From Sweltsa coloradensis (Eukaryota; Arthropoda; Insecta; Plecoptera; Chloroperlidae), in assembly GCA_024449915.1 (NCBI GenBank), contig JAMZAV010000154.1, forward strand, positions 372,001-436,000: 64,000 nucleotides of DNA, read 5' to 3'. The translations under genes were made by a program, and so were the position numbers. The notes under the pieces were generated by a model. It worked only from the letters and a program-made list of their open reading frames with translations. It was not told where the DNA came from and made no database searches. This document shows positions 1 through 12,490 of this stretch, piece after piece (positions within the stretch are counted from its first letter, which is position 1; each line of letters opens with the position of its first letter).

Positions 1-584
1 CCCTATACTGGGTTCCACCCGTTTAGACCTATAATGCAGCAACAATTTCAAAAGTTAAAAGGTGGTATACCAGGGTTCGAACCCAGTTGGGATATATTTT
101 AGTTTCTGAATTGTACTACAAGTATACCTACTTTGAAGAAGTGTGTTTTGAAATGAACAAGTGAAAAGTTTTAATAACAAAGTTAGTCAGTCATATGATT
201 TTTTTTGTAAACTATATTATTTAATTATACAAGCACGTTACCAGAGTACCCTAACGAGTCATAATAAAGTCAATAACCTGAAAACTTTTTTGTATTAAAG
301 ATACTCTTTGAAAAACTTTCGGGTAAGAAAGATTTCATATTTTCATCCAATTATATTAATGGGAGTAAACAAACTATGAACGATTATATTTTGAAAAGTT
401 ATGGTGTGTGTTTTTCCGGGAAGCATTTTCATATTAACATATTTTTTTTCAGAATTTTATAAAAATAATGTTTTCTCACAAAGTTCAATTCAAAAAAAGT
501 AAAACTTGGTAAAGTTCCAGATTAAAAAACAGTTATGAAAAACGCTTTTGTTAGTGTTGAATTAAGAGGGAATAGGCCTTAAAA
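1..584. other. AT-rich intergenic DNA, no gene seen
   Basis: No ORF of note and no splice-flanked coding segment. The only structured spot is a T-arm-like palindrome near 72-92 (CCAGGGTTCGAACCCAG), which resembles the end of a decayed tRNA-derived SINE. No matching anticodon arm is visible, so no tRNA is called. Confidence 0.5.
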
Positions 585-886
585 GCTGTGCGCTCGGTCA
601 TGAAGCATCCGATGTGTATGAAACATTAACATGGTTGTCAAGGAAGCCAACATGGACAGCCCTACACTCGTAGATTATAAACATTGTTTGTTTGTCAGCC
701 AGAAACAATTCACGAAAATTGTAAATTTCACTTTGTAAGAAAATCCAAAGTTGTAAAAATCAATAAATTTTTGTATCGTTTATATAAAAATATTTTTCAA
801 AAAGTGCCAATCTAGAGCCCAACAGTTCCACTTCCTTGACATTTTGCGAAATTTCAAACAATGATGCAAATCAGCCGACCGAACAG
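585..886 (+). mobile_element. TIR MITE, family D copy 1
   Basis: Non-autonomous element of about 300 bp, recognised because it recurs at 3014-3318, 46846-47113 and 59501-59772. Intact ends read GCTATTCGCTCGGCC inward from both sides; here the left end is GCTGTGCGCTCGG and the right end is the complement of CTGTTCGGTCGGC. Shared interior words are GAAGCATCCGA and CATGGACAGCCCTACA. It has no ORF. The superfamily is unknown because no clean target-site duplication is visible. Confidence 0.6.
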
Positions 887-2660
887 AGATGTGCTAAAAC
901 CGCATGTCCTATGTCCTCTTAAAGTGGCCAATAACCTGTACTTTTTAAAACATTCCTATAACGACGCCTTTGTCGGTTTTGCTTTGTACGATTTAAAAAT
1001 TTGGAAAAAAACATTACTTATCACATTTGTTTACAAGAATCAGCAACAACTAATTACTTAGCTTCTGATAAAACAAGAAACTGACCAGAGACATAGCATT
1101 GAACTGTAGGCTACAGAACGTTGCTTCTGTTGTTATCAGCTATGAACTTGACCTGAGGGGTCAGAACTTTGCCTTCGCCTTGTAATCGTTAGATAGAGAC
1201 ACGTTTTTAAAACATTTATATTTAGAATATTCAGCATTAATTTTTTTTATATAACCATTTTGTAGCATCTATTATTTCCTTTCTTCCAAAACCCTAAACG
1301 TATAGAATGTTTCTTACACTTCTAATGGTTAATGAGGAATATAGGAACACTCAGTTCAATATAGCCACACAACATTTTAGAATACATTGCTAAACGAGTT
1401 TTTTTTAAGGTATGAAAAAAGAATATTTTTAGCAAAATTTGCATTTTCTAGCATTTTACTAAATATAATTTCACCTAGTTAGCATCAAAAACCTAAAACG
1501 CTAAAAAAAACGTATCTCTAATCAGAGACTAATAATACACAGCACTAATTGACTAGTCTGTAATTTCTTGGGTTGTTTTCGTTAAGATTTAAATTTAGAT
1601 TATAATAAAGAATTAGTTTAACGAAAAGAGCAAATGAAAGGAATTAATTTTAATACTTTATAGCAAAAAGTTAATCTTTAATGATGTGAGGACGTTTTGA
1701 TCAATTAGGGACATGGGATATAAATGTGGTCAAGGAAAAACGACAAGACAGACAGGAATCTCTGCACGAGTTAGGATTAGAACAATTATTATTTATTTTC
1801 TCGGCCATGCGCGACTGGTTTATAAATACCCTCTTTTTATACATCTCTTCTGCGTGGTTTTCCCCGACCGTACGGTAACATCAGGTATTATTATTATTAA
1901 CAATCCTATCAAGTAAAAAGTCTGTCCTGGTCCAGAAGATAACTCAAACCACCATTAGAAATAAAATATTCCTTTGTGGTCTTCTCATGTTTATTCTATC
2001 GGAAAATATTCGCAAATCGCCATAATTATGGATCAAATAGTGTATGATAGATCTGATTATTCAAATAACTTCGACGGAAAAAGGAGTGTTATTTTGTATT
2101 ATTTGTGGTGTGAGAAACAAAGAATATAATTGCACGCAACAGAGCAAGAAATAGTATTTTTTTGTATGTTGGCGTTTTTGAAAAAAATTAAAAAATGATT
2201 TTTGAGTGAACATTACGATGTTATTGGTCAAAAAGTATAATTTGCTTTGTTATAATATTTTTTTTAAATAAGAAGATTAAGATGTTCTTGAATTTTTTAC
2301 AAATTAGTTAAATGATTTAAAATGAATCTTATAACACACATTTGTACGTTATAAAGTTGGTAGATGTATATTTCCCTAAGTATCTATACTTGGAATCATC
2401 TCCCTGTATATTATGGTTTATGTAGAGAAGTTCATGACTTAATAATATGTAATAAATGTGTGTTATAAAAGTCCGACCAGTTTAATTTACTGTTGAACAA
2501 CCAAACTCCTGTTTCCGAGCCCAATAACCAACTAGTGCTAATTAACACAAGAGCCTATATGCGTAGTCAGGAATGTTAGGCTTTGTAAGCACTGGTTTCA
2601 CTTGAACGGGACGCGCAGGGTGCAAGGCAGGGAGAGCACAAGGTGTTTATGTACTTAAGA
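887..2660. other. AT-rich intergenic DNA, no gene seen
   Basis: About 1.8 kb of AT-rich sequence. The short ORFs here are open by chance and lack any domain or codon bias. No repeat recognised elsewhere in the window was found. Confidence 0.4.
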
Positions 2661-2661
2661 G

Positions 2662-2935
2662 ATTGATTGATTGATTGATTGAATATTGCTTAACGTCTCA
2701 TATTTATGCACTTTGGCTAATCGAGACGATGAGTGGTGATAGATGAGGATGAAGTATGAACAGAAGGGAGGAGGGAAAACCCGGTACCGGCACGTAGCCT
2801 ACTCCTTTCGAAAAGTACCACGGGGGCCAACGGCTTAACGTCCCATCCGACAGGACGGTGTAACTTTGACAGTCATATAGGTTCCTCCACTAACCCGGAC
2901 TGCCGAGCAGACTTGTACTTTAGAGAGTGGATAAA
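2662..2935 (-). mobile_element. SINE family T, copy 1, with (AATC)n tail
   Basis: Read on the minus strand, this is the body and tail of a SINE also present at 42747-43130, 51122-51350 and 58298-58554. Diagnostic words on the plus strand are CCCGGTACCGGCACG, GGACGGTGTAAC and CCCGGACTGCCGAGCAGAC. The 3' tail module (TTGCTTAACGTCTCAT to GATGAGTGGTGATAG) ends in a GATT tetranucleotide run at 2662-2682, the expected SINE tail. The tRNA-like head is missing, so this copy is truncated. Confidence 0.65.
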
Positions 2936-3013
2936 ATAAAATAATCATAGTGTAAGTACAAAGAAGATCAATATGAATTTAAGAGAGCATAGGACATGCG
3001 TTTTAGGCAAATT

Positions 3014-3318
3014 GCTGTTCGCTCGGCCGACTGACATTACAGGTGTTTGAAATTTTGAACATATGTCACGAATGTGGAATTATAGGGCTCTGCGGTAACA
3101 CATTTCCTGAATTTGTTTTAAAATAATTTATAAAAAATAAATTAGTTTTTACTAATTTTGATTTTGTTAAAAACTCAAAAATTGACTATGTTCGTGTTTT
3201 TTTCTGACTGATTAAGACAAAATTTAAAAAATCTATGACCGTTGGGCTGTCCATGTAAGCTTTATTGACAACTTTACAGTCTTATGCACGTCGGATGCAT
3301 CTTGGCCGAGCGAATAGC
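3014..3318 (-). mobile_element. TIR MITE, family D copy 2
   Basis: Opposite orientation to copy 1. Both inverted ends are present: GCTGTTCGCTCGGCC at 3014 and the complement of GCTATTCGCTCGGCC ending at 3318. The interior matches 46846-47113 closely (TTTTGAACATATGT, GACTGATTAAGACAAAAT, GGGCTGTCCATGTA). Similarity runs slightly past both TIRs, so the true ends may lie a few bases outside. Confidence 0.65.
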
Positions 3319-3366
3319 TAAGTGCCAACTGCCATAATGTGTCCCATTCCCTCTTTAAAATAATAA

Positions 3367-4104
3367 TTAAGCGAGCAAAGCGAGCGTTTCCATTTGACTC
3401 TGCCGGAAAATTAGTCACTGGTTTTGTTTTTTTTTTGTTTGTTTGTTTGTTTGTTTGTTTTTTGTTTTTTTTTTTGTTTGTTTGTTTGTATGTCTCGCCA
3501 TAACGTTCGAACGGAGGCTCGGATCGAGTTGAAATTTTTGACCATCCGCAAGCTTCGTTCTCGATTGAATGCCATTAGTTTTGTGGCAAAATCGTTCAAA
3601 AAGTTAAAAAGTTACATTAAAGTTAATCGAAAGTTTTTTTCTAAAACTTAACGGGGACAAAATCTGAGATAGCCAAATCATTTAGAATGTCCGTCCGGTC
3701 ACGAATATGTTAATTTTATTTTGATCCGATAAGTAGTGTAGATGGAAATTACATTATAACAAAAGTAACGTTGCCATGGCAACGAAAAGACGCGCGAAGT
3801 TTCTAATGCACTGCCACCTAGAAGTAATCAAAATACTTTCGAGGAAGCAGTCTATTATTTGTCAACAAAGAGTTAAATAGTTTTCCCAAGGAGTCAAGGT
3901 CCTCTAGATGGCGGTGGATTTTATTCACAAAGTAAAGGTTTACACACGGGTTTACCCAAATACCTTGGCAATAATAAATAATATTGGAAACATGGCCCTG
4001 TGGACAGCGAACGTCGCAAATTTTAAAATTTAAAAAAATGTGCAATGTGGGTCTAGCTATAGCACGTGCTCGCTTATCAACGCGTCCAACTGAGCGTTTC
4101 CTAG
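3367..4104 (+). mobile_element. Helentron-like non-autonomous element, subfamily B copy 1
   Basis: Begins TTAAGCGAGC and ends CTAG at 4101-4104. Just before the end are an inverted copy of the start motif (GCTCGCTTATC) and a stem-loop with arms AACGC (4079-4083) and GCGTT (4094-4098) around a 10-nt loop. A T/G-rich microsatellite, (TTTG)n, lies close to the start. Known helentron-associated elements such as the Drosophila DINE-1 type have this layout: asymmetric inverted repeats, microsatellite near the 5' side and a 3' stem-loop. It encodes no Rep or helicase. The assignment is by structure only. Confidence 0.6.
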
Positions 4105-4999
4105 TATATTAATTTATTAATGTTGAGTACCGGTATGTAAGCGGGATCACTGCGGTAGATGGGGCACGAATGCCTGTCCCATCTATTTATAGCAAACAGT
4201 ACTTAATAAATAAATAAGGCGTGGGAGAGAGACATATACATTCTGGAAGCATGTGTCAAGAGCGGAGCTGTGGGAAGACAGGAAATACTGGGAGAGGCAG
4301 CAGGAAGAAACGCTGAGCCCGACGACCTCGGACAAGACAGTTTTGTGTTCAAGATATCGGTGTTAGAACACCTCTTAATCTGACGAAATTCGAAGTGAGG
4401 TGAAATTATTATTATTACTTACAATTTTTTCCATAAATACGTATTAGTTAAACAATCTTAATATTGTATTTTATCCTAAAGTGAAATATAGTACCCTACA
4501 CAGAATAGTAAATAATATTAACATCGATACTTAGCTAGAACCAGATAAGTTCCATCCGGATGTAAGAAAACAGCGCGTCATCGACCCGCAAAATAAAATT
4601 ATACAGCACTAATTAAAAGTTATATTTTTACTAACAGCAAATTATCAACTTCCAATTAAGCTTCATGTAAAAAATATATAACTAGTTTAGACGGAACGGC
4701 CAAAATATTTAAACTCAAATTCTTAAAATTGTATACAATTAAAAACAACATCCTTTTAGATTTGATACCTAATAGGCTCCGGATACGAAGAAGCTCTGCC
4801 AATTAGGGCACTATTTGTGTGCGGGCGTAGTTCCTGCGCTTTTAGGGGGGGGGGGGGGGCTCGGGTGTAATATTTGTAGCTCTAAATTAATAACCCACAC
4901 AAATAACTTATATATTTCAAGGTTTAGAGATAAAGTACATTCTCTGCCCCACGTACCGAAACGATAAGTCGTAGATATTAAAAATGAATATAATATATT
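4105..4999. other. Intergenic DNA, no gene seen
   Basis: AT-rich sequence with a pure G run of about 14 nt near 4845. No repeat family recognised and no coding signal. Confidence 0.4.
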
Positions 5000-5076
5000 T
5001 GGATGAGCGTAGCGAGCGTAGCGAGCGAAGCGAAGATTCCATTTCACTACACTGGAGAAAAAAATCCGGAATGTTT

Positions 5077-5107
<31 letters not shown>

Positions 5108-5795
5108 CTTTTGTATTTTTGTCTGTTTGTCCACACGATTCCGGCTAAACCGATACTCCGATTGCGATGAAATTTTGTGGAGGCCTTTGAAATCTCTGAA
5201 CTTAGAACTGCCACGTTTTTGAGCGCAATCGGAAAATTTTTTCTCATGAAAATCGCAATTTTACGATTTTTTTCGATTTTTAAAAAATTTCTTCGACTTA
5301 TATCACCTACATGCTTTATCCGATTTTAATGATTTTTGCACAGAACCTTTATTTTATGAACTAAGATATTTTGTGAAATTTGAGCGCAATTGAAAAAATA
5401 TTTATCATAAAAAACGAAATTTTACAGGTTTTTTTCTTTTTTAAAACAATTCTTTGACTTATAACACCTACATGCTTTATCCGATTGTAATGATTTTTTC
5501 ACAGAACCTTAATTTTATGAATGCATATATTAGTGTAAAATTTGAGCTCAATCGAGAAATTAATTCTTATAAAAATCGCAATTTTACGATTTTTTTTAAC
5601 AATTATGATATATTAAAAAAAAAAAAAAAATTAGGTTAATTTTTAATTTAATTTAATTTAATTTAATTTTAAAAAAAACTTTCAACTTAGTAATGATTTT
5701 GCCACAGAACAACAGAACATTCGCATAACACATGGCAGCTCAATGCACCAATTACGCTCATCCAACAACGCGGCGGGACTTAAGCGTTTCCCTAG
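5000..5795 (+). mobile_element. Helentron-like non-autonomous element, subfamily A copy 1
   Basis: Starts TTGGATGAGCGTA (first T at 4999) and ends CTAG at 5792-5795. The start motif recurs inverted as TACGCTCATCCAA at 5753-5765. It is followed by a stem-loop with arms AACGC (5767-5771) and GCGTT (5784-5788) and a 12-nt loop. A long T/A homopolymer tract lies 70-110 bp from the start. The body has three diverged internal repeats of about 150 bp (the words CACCTACATGCTTTATCCGA and TTTGAGCGCAAT recur). A flanking T at each side would fit helentron insertion between two T residues. No transposase is present. Confidence 0.65.
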
Positions 5796-6317
5796 TAATC
5801 CTCAATGAAAAAAAACGAGCAATTGAAAAAAAATACCTACAAAACAAATCCGTCTGAAATATAGGTTTGAAACGAAACTAAAAACTCGTTCAGTTATGGA
5901 ATGTTGATTGGTTTGGTGAAAAACTTTAGCCCACTCACTGCGAAGTCTCAGTTATTATGTGTGCTGCCCCGCATGGGCTACATATCAACACCTCAGTGAG
6001 GGGCTAGTTTCTGAACCTGCCGAATCGATCGCCTACCACAATAACGTTGCAACCAACATTTTAAAAGTTTTTCTGGAAAGTGATGAAAGTGTCCAACAAA
6101 TCAACTAATTATGTACAACATGTTATTCATTCATTTATTATCAGTAAGTAGTTATAAAAATTAATATTTAAAATTAATATGTTGTTGTTGCTATTGTGTG
6201 TACTGTTTGTTAAATTACTTGTTTTCTGATGAAATCCTAAACAGTTTGGGCGTTTCCCTAGTTATTGTATTGCTATGGTCTTGATATTTATAAATAAGGT
6301 TACATTACTTGTTTTCT
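5796..6317. other. Intergenic DNA with a helentron-like 3' end at 6245-6261
   Basis: Mostly unassigned. At 6245-6261 the sequence GGGCGTTTCCCTAGT resembles the 3' terminus of the neighbouring helentron-like elements, so part of 5.8-6.26 kb may be a decayed copy whose start I could not place. Confidence 0.35.
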
Positions 6318-6620
6318 GATGAAAGCCTACACAGTTTGATGATAGTCTACACAGTTTGATGATAGTCTACACAGTTTGATGATAGTCTACACAGTTTGAT
6401 GATAGTCTACACAGTTTGATGATAGTCTACACAGTTTGATGATAGTCTACACAGTTTGATGATAGTCTACACAGTTTGATGATAGTCTACACAGTTTTTA
6501 TGACAGTCTACACAGGGTTTTATGATAGTCTACACAGTTCGACAGTCCCACACAGTTTGATGTTATTCTACACAGTTTGATCAAAGTCTACACATTTTGA
6601 TGTTAGTCTACACAGTTTGG
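6318..6620. repeat. 20-bp tandem repeat array
   Basis: Unit GATAGTCTACACAGTTTGAT. Eight near-identical units run without spacers from 6341 to about 6500. Diverged units lie on both sides (GACAGTCCCACACAGTTT, GTTATTCTACACAGTTT). The identical core with decayed edges is typical of unequal exchange. The absence of unique spacers excludes a CRISPR array. Confidence 0.9.
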
Positions 6621-6678
6621 GTTGAAACGTTAAAAGTAAAATATATAATCGAAGAGGCGAAAAATATTGTTCAACTTT

Positions 6679-9600
6679 ATAGACCGTTAGGTGGCTCTTA
6701 ACCCCCCCTCCCCCCCCCCTCGAACTAATGCTACCATATGTTTTTAAAGGAAATTAATCGATCTTTCCATTTCTGCCTGTTTGCCAATTGGCAGCTGGGG
6801 CGTTAGACGGTAGGGGTGTCCAAAGTCACATATGCAAATATATTTAAAATATTTTTTCTAATGCAAATTAATTTCATTTATAATTTGATTGCAAGACTTA
6901 ACATCATACATGATGTCAAAACATAATAACACCTACTGATTTGCTATATGTATACACAGGGTTGCCCAAAAAGTCACAAAATAGTATGAAACTTGTGGCG
7001 GCCATTCTTTCATCTGTACGTATATAACCCCCTCGAACTTATAACAGTGTGTGTTTTCTCACAGCTGAAACTATGTTCTTCTCATGCATGCATGTTTGTC
7101 AGTTAACATCTGGGGCGTTTAGACGATAGGGGTGTCCAATGTCTCATATGCAAACATATGTTCATATATTTTTCCTAGGTAAAGTTTATCTGCATTTCAT
7201 TATTTGTTTGCACAACCTAACATTGTGCACGATGTACAACCCTAAAAAAAACAAGCATTACGGATTTGTTTATGGTATATACAGGGTTGTCCAAAAAGAT
7301 ATATGATGTTATGCAAATCATAGCAGCCTTCTTACATCTATATGTAAATTATCCCCTCGAACTAAAAAAAAAGGGCTATGCTCTTATAGCTGAAAAACTA
7401 TAAGCTTTTTCCACGAATGCATATTATTTGTCATTTGGTAACTGGGACGTCTTTATTTTAGGAGTATCGTGTAGGAAGTTACAATTATACTAAATGATTG
7501 AATATTTCGTGTGTTGCAAGTTGATCAACAATAATTATTCATACTTATTTAAATGTTTGAACTCCAAACCGCATGCACGCCGTTGCACGGTGAAAATGTT
7601 TTTCTATAATTTCATTGTGCATTTTACTATTTTCTGTTATTATTCACAAGGTTGTCCAAAATCTCCAGTAAGAATATGCAGCTTGTGGCTTTCTTTCCAG
7701 AGAACATTTTGAGTATACTTTTAAAGCTAATAGGGAGCATAAATTGTTTTAGAATTATATACATTTATTTCACATTCAACCCTGTTTATAGTATGCACAG
7801 GGAAACTAGTCAAAATAGATGGGATGCAGAAAGTCTGTAGGCCTTACTATACGTCAGAAAGAAACCATATTCGGAGAGTTTGCAATGGTTTATATGAAAA
7901 GTAAGTAGCTCGTTCTTATCCTTTTGATCACGTACACCCTCGAACAGAAGTAAATCAAGGGATGGGTGAAAGTCGATACATCTAGACACCTTGATTTACT
8001 TATGGTCGCTGATATGCATCATTGTCATTAGGAAATGCCAATACAATTCTCGTAATAACGAACAAGATTGAACATCTTGATTAATCACCGAGAAGAAGTC
8101 CCCTCATTGCCATAATTTAGATATACAAAACGCACTAGCGGTGTCAAATTGTAGATACGAATACAGTTTACCTAGTCATTTTTGTTCCAGATAATGCACA
8201 CAGTTTGGCTATGACTGCTGTATATGCTGCCTATAAGCCCTATTGTGCATGTGTATAGCTAATTAGTATCACAACTCGGCCAATGGAAAAAACTTTCTCT
8301 ATACCTAAAATTATTTCTTTCAAATTTGTACAAAAAAAATACAAACAGTAAAAATTAAGATAATAGCATCGAGCTATAGGCTTACGTGCAGCTCTAATCA
8401 GTATTATGGCTTCACCTTCATCACAAACTCCTTGGGTTATAGTAGCTGTGAAGGGTGATACTAATATCCTGCCAAGTCTGTAGGGTGTATATGTTTTGAT
8501 GTATGTTGATGAGATGAGAAAGAGATTAGCTGTTCTAAATTAAAGATTATAGTTGGAATATCAACAAACATTGGGTGTACAATTATTATTACTATACAGT
8601 GAGTCCGTAATAACTGTACATATAAGTATGTATGTCTGTATGTACATGTGTAATTCAATATAGTCGGTATAAGCACTTTTGAAGAACCATTAGTATGATT
8701 ATTAGTGTCAGAAGTACATACACATTGATTCCATACATAAAGATTGAATACATTCCATTATTTTATACTTTTGGCTGTGTGTTTTCTAACATATGAGAAA
8801 ACAAATTTTTGTAGATACAGGTTCGGGGCAGGGAAGAAATGTGGGAATAATATTAGTGATTGTATTTTGAAAGATGAAAATTTTACAAGAGCGAAGAGAA
8901 TACGGCAATTATTAAAAACAACATTAAGCGACTTCGAATACCCCTGCTGGTCAAAACGCCCCAGCTGCCAAATGGCAAATAGGTGGATTATTAATCGTGA
9001 TTTTTTTCTGAACAAAACTGCTATAGTGAAAATTAGTTCGGGGGGCCCCGGAGGGTCGCTTTCCTTTGCACCTGACGGTATATTATGAACGAGTTTGACC
9101 TTATTCAAACAATTCTTTACAAGAACACAACACACTATTTGGACAACCCTGTATTAAAAACAGCACATCATTTTATATTGTTTAGGTTAGAATATAAAAT
9201 TCGGTGATGACTGGGCCAACTAATACATTCATTTTGCCTATTTTTATTGATATTTCTCTCAAATTGCTGTAATTTGAATTCAAAATTTGGGACAACCCTG
9301 ATAAAAATTATAATTCTTTGCTAGGCCCACATACAATACGTATTCTTAGACAGGTTTACTGATTTTAGTAACATGAAAAACATTTTTAGCACTTTTAAAA
9401 AAATGTTGTATATTAGCAATAATATAAAACCCAGCATTTTGGACAACCCTTGAATTGTTTTTGCATAATTTATTTTTTAAATACAGTGGTTCTTTCATTT
9501 TATGTATAAAATAAAGCTTTTAGTGCGGATTATATGTCCAATCTTTAATGTTAAAGTGTATAAAACAGTAAAATCGATTATTATTAATTTTGGGCACCCC

Positions 9601-9888
9601 TTTACAAAAAGTGGAATCGCTTTTGTTTTTAAAAAAATCAAAAATAATGTGTTAAATGATAATTAAAAATAATTTTTGGAATTTTATCAAAACTTTGACC
9701 GTTATAGCAGGTCAAAGTTTCGGCAACTTTTGACTTTGGACACCCCTGGAGGTGCAAACGCCCCAGCTGCCAAGTGGCAAACAGGTGGATGATATTAATC
9801 GTGATTTTTTTCTGAACAAAACTGCTATAGTGAAAATTAGTTTCGAGGGGGGGGGGGAGGGTCGCTTCCTGAGCACCTAATGGTCTAT
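6679..9888. mobile_element. 3.2-kb palindromic DNA element without transposase
   Basis: Left end ATAGACCGTTAGGTG (6679) and right end CACCTAATGGTCTAT (to 9888) are inverted copies. Similarity continues inward about 150 bp through a C-run/G-run pair (6703-6720 and 9847-9860), CCTGTTTGCCA, GCAGCTGGGGCGTT and GGGGTGTCCAAAGTC. The left half has subterminal modules spaced about 330-360 bp, each with ACAGGGTTGTCCAAAAAG (near 6955, 7282, 7646). The right half has the inverse word TGGACAACCCT (near 9139, 9442) and a second partial terminal copy at about 8946-9088. Short ORFs inside show no recognisable domain. I infer a non-autonomous DNA transposon; the superfamily is not determinable here. Confidence 0.6.
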
Positions 9889-9934
9889 TATGTTAATGTA
9901 TATTATCTAGTATATTGATCAGAATATGATAATA

Positions 9935-10320
9935 CGATGCAGCCAGAAGGGAGGTTCAGCCCAAACATATTATCCGCCTGTCACGTGTTGTTGATAGGCT
10001 GTTAGAACGCAGTGACGCACTGAGTGAAAGAAACTGGCTGCACCCGCCCTGAAGAGCAGCAAGGTCCTCTAGATCTCCGCCACCTGGCGGAGGCTCGTCT
10101 AACTCGCTCGTGTGGCACGAAGTTAGGTCATCGCAACCCGTTTCCACTATGTATAGCGGCCATATTGGTGATTTGCACGATAAATAGAGCGAATTTTAAA
10201 AAGCAAAGTGAACATCTACTTATAGCGCGCCCTAAAAACTTGAACCACAAAATGACGATATAGAGGCCAGAAAAGATCACGTGCATTTCGAGATAATAAA
10301 ATTGACAACCCAATAATATG
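9935..10320 (+). repeat. Dispersed repeat with CACCTGGCGGAGG palindrome
   Basis: Contains CTCCGCCACCTGGCGGAG and GGTCCTCTAGATCTC. A diverged, inverted relative lies near 12525-12660 (CTCCGCTAGGCGGAGATC, TTCAGCCCAAACA). Both copies mix a GC-rich core with AT-rich flanks. Probably a mobile-element fragment; the ends are unknown. Confidence 0.4.
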
Positions 10321-10467
10321 AATAATAATTTGTTGTAATGTAATTATAAAATGAAATAATTTTAAATACCCTATGTTATATTTATTTATAGTGTAATGTG
10401 TAGGATATCCATGAGCATTTTTTTTACGATTTCAAAAAATTTATTTCTAAAAGCCTGTTTCTGATAG

Positions 10468-11831
10468 TTGGATGAGTGTAGCGAGCGCGTAGCGAAGATT
10501 CCATTTCACTACACTGGAAAAAAATCCGGAATGTTTTTTTTTTCTTTTTTCTGTATTTTTGTCTGTCTGGTAACACGATTCCGGCTAAACCGATATTCCG
10601 ATTGCGATGAAATTTTATGGAGGCCTTCGAAATCTCTGAACTTATAACTGACACATTTATGAGCGCAATCAAAAATTTTTTTCTCATAAAATCGCAATTT
10701 TACTATTTTTTTCGATTTTAAAAAAATTCTTCGACTTATAACACCTACATGCTTTATCCGATTTGTAATGATTTTTTCACAGAATCTTTATTTTATGAAT
10801 TAATATATTCTGTGAAATTTTAGTGCAATCGAAAACTATTTCTCATGAAAATCGCAATTTATGATTTTTTATTTTTAAAACATTCTTCGACATATAACAC
10901 CTATACATGCTTTATCCGATTGTTATGATTTTTTCACAGAACCTTAATTTTATGGATTTATATATTCTTGTGAAATTGAGTGCAATCAAACAATTATTTC
11001 TCGTAATAATTGCAATTTTTACGATTTAAACAGCGTTTGATAAAAATGCCAAGGCGCTTACAATTTTAATTTATTTTTAAAGTGAAAGGGGTTTTAGATT
11101 AAAAAACAATACATCTAAACATTCACAAGACCGATTTTATAATCTCGTTTTGTTTGATAAATATGATCTTTTTCCTTCGCAGTGTTGGAGTATGTATGTT
11201 TTTTTTGTAACAATCTATATTTCCCATATTTTAATTAAAATACCATAAATCTCATCAAAAAAATGTCTGGTGAATTTGTCAGAATAAGACTTGTGAGCCA
11301 TTAAAAAATAAATTATCCTTTCATCTTAATTAAAAACTGTAGGCTAGAAGTAGGAAAAATGTTAGCAAATGTGCTAGAATAAAAGTTTTGAGAGAATAGC
11401 ATTTAATGTTTATTTATGTTGTTTCTTGGTAAATTTGAGTACAACATAGCCTAAAGGCTCAGTTTATTTATTAAACATGAATTCACTGGGCCTTTATAAC
11501 CTGTTAATCTAGGCTTCTTTAAAATTGATTAAAATTGTTATGAATAACACTCTATACAGCCCTAGATTAGGCCTAATATCAGTACTGGTAAGCCATTTTC
11601 CCATGTAAAATAGCATACAGCGCTAATGAAAAAATTCATTTAATGCTTTTAGCATTATATCAGTACAAAATACATTTATGTATTCAATAAATAAAAAAGT
11701 AAACTTAAAAAGCAATTAAAACAATAATAATGTAAAATTGCCGTTTTTTCATTCATTTTCAGTGAAATACCCCTTAAACAATTACGCTCATCCAACAACG
11801 CGCCTGAAAAAGTGTTTGCGAAGCTTCCTAG
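10468..11831 (+). mobile_element. Helentron-like non-autonomous element, subfamily A copy 2
   Basis: Starts TTGGATGAGTGTAGCGAGC and ends CTAG at 11828-11831. The inverted subterminal motif TACGCTCATCCAA lies near 11785. The terminal stem-loop is weaker than in other copies because of changes in the GCGTT arm (GCGAAGC). The first 550 bp parallels 5000-5550, including ATTCCATTTCACTACACTGG and the T tract. About 700 bp of extra AT-rich DNA lies inside, so this copy is longer (1.36 kb) than the 0.75-0.8 kb of its relatives. Confidence 0.6.
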
Positions 11832-11931
11832 TTTATTACCAACATTGCTTGTGCCCAAAGAAACATAATATGTGATGATAATAGTGTACACAAATATTCA
11901 TAAAAAACACTAGTAAATGACGGTATTTTTC

Positions 11932-12490
11932 AAAGTGGCGTGTGAAAAATTACTATGTCGCCGAGAAATGCTCGTTTTAATGGAAAACGACGATATGTAC
12001 AAACATAACCATTATATAACGTTATAGTGGCATTCACCCTTATTACAATCATGGTATTCAACCTCGTTGACAACCTCCATTTTTTTTTTTTTACATATTT
12101 AGCTCATTCATATGCAAAGTGCGTGAAAAAATACTATATGTTCGGGAAATGCTCGTTTTAAGGGAAAACGACCAGATGTCCAAACAAAACCACTATATGA
12201 CGTTATAGTGGCATTCATCCTGATCACTTACATGGTATTCAACCTCGTTGGCAACCTCCTGTTTTTTAGGTAATCAACTCACTAGTATGCAAAGTGCGTG
12301 AAAAAGTACAACATTCCCGGGAAAAGCTCGTTTTAAAGGAAAACGACGACATGTCCAAACATAATCACTATATGACGTTATAGAGGCATTCATCCTGATT
12401 ACTAACGTGGTATTGAAAGTCGTTGACAACCTCCAGTTTTTTAGGTAATTAACTCACTAGTATGCAAAGTGCGTGAAATAGTACTAGTTA
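11932..12490 (+). repeat. About 175-bp tandem repeat, three units and a partial
   Basis: Units start near 11933, 12116, 12291 and 12466 with AAAGTGCGTGAAAAA. They share GCTCGTTTTAA, GGAAAACGAC, GACGTTATAGTGGCATTCA and AACCTCGTTG. Spacing is about 183, 175 and 175 bp. Unit length is in the range of satellite monomers, but only a short array is present. No coding frame is kept across units. Confidence 0.85.

Noticed and set aside
5047..5247. ORFs with long Lys runs over helentron-like elements (also near 10424, 40385)
   Set aside because: Poly(T)/poly(A) tracts inside non-coding mobile elements produce them.
6318..6620. CRISPR array
   Set aside because: Units are contiguous without unique spacers, and the sequence is eukaryotic.
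8744..9135. Overlapping ORFs of 114 and 125 codons on opposite strands
   Set aside because: They lie inside the palindromic element, have no domain and do not match each other or a transposase pattern.
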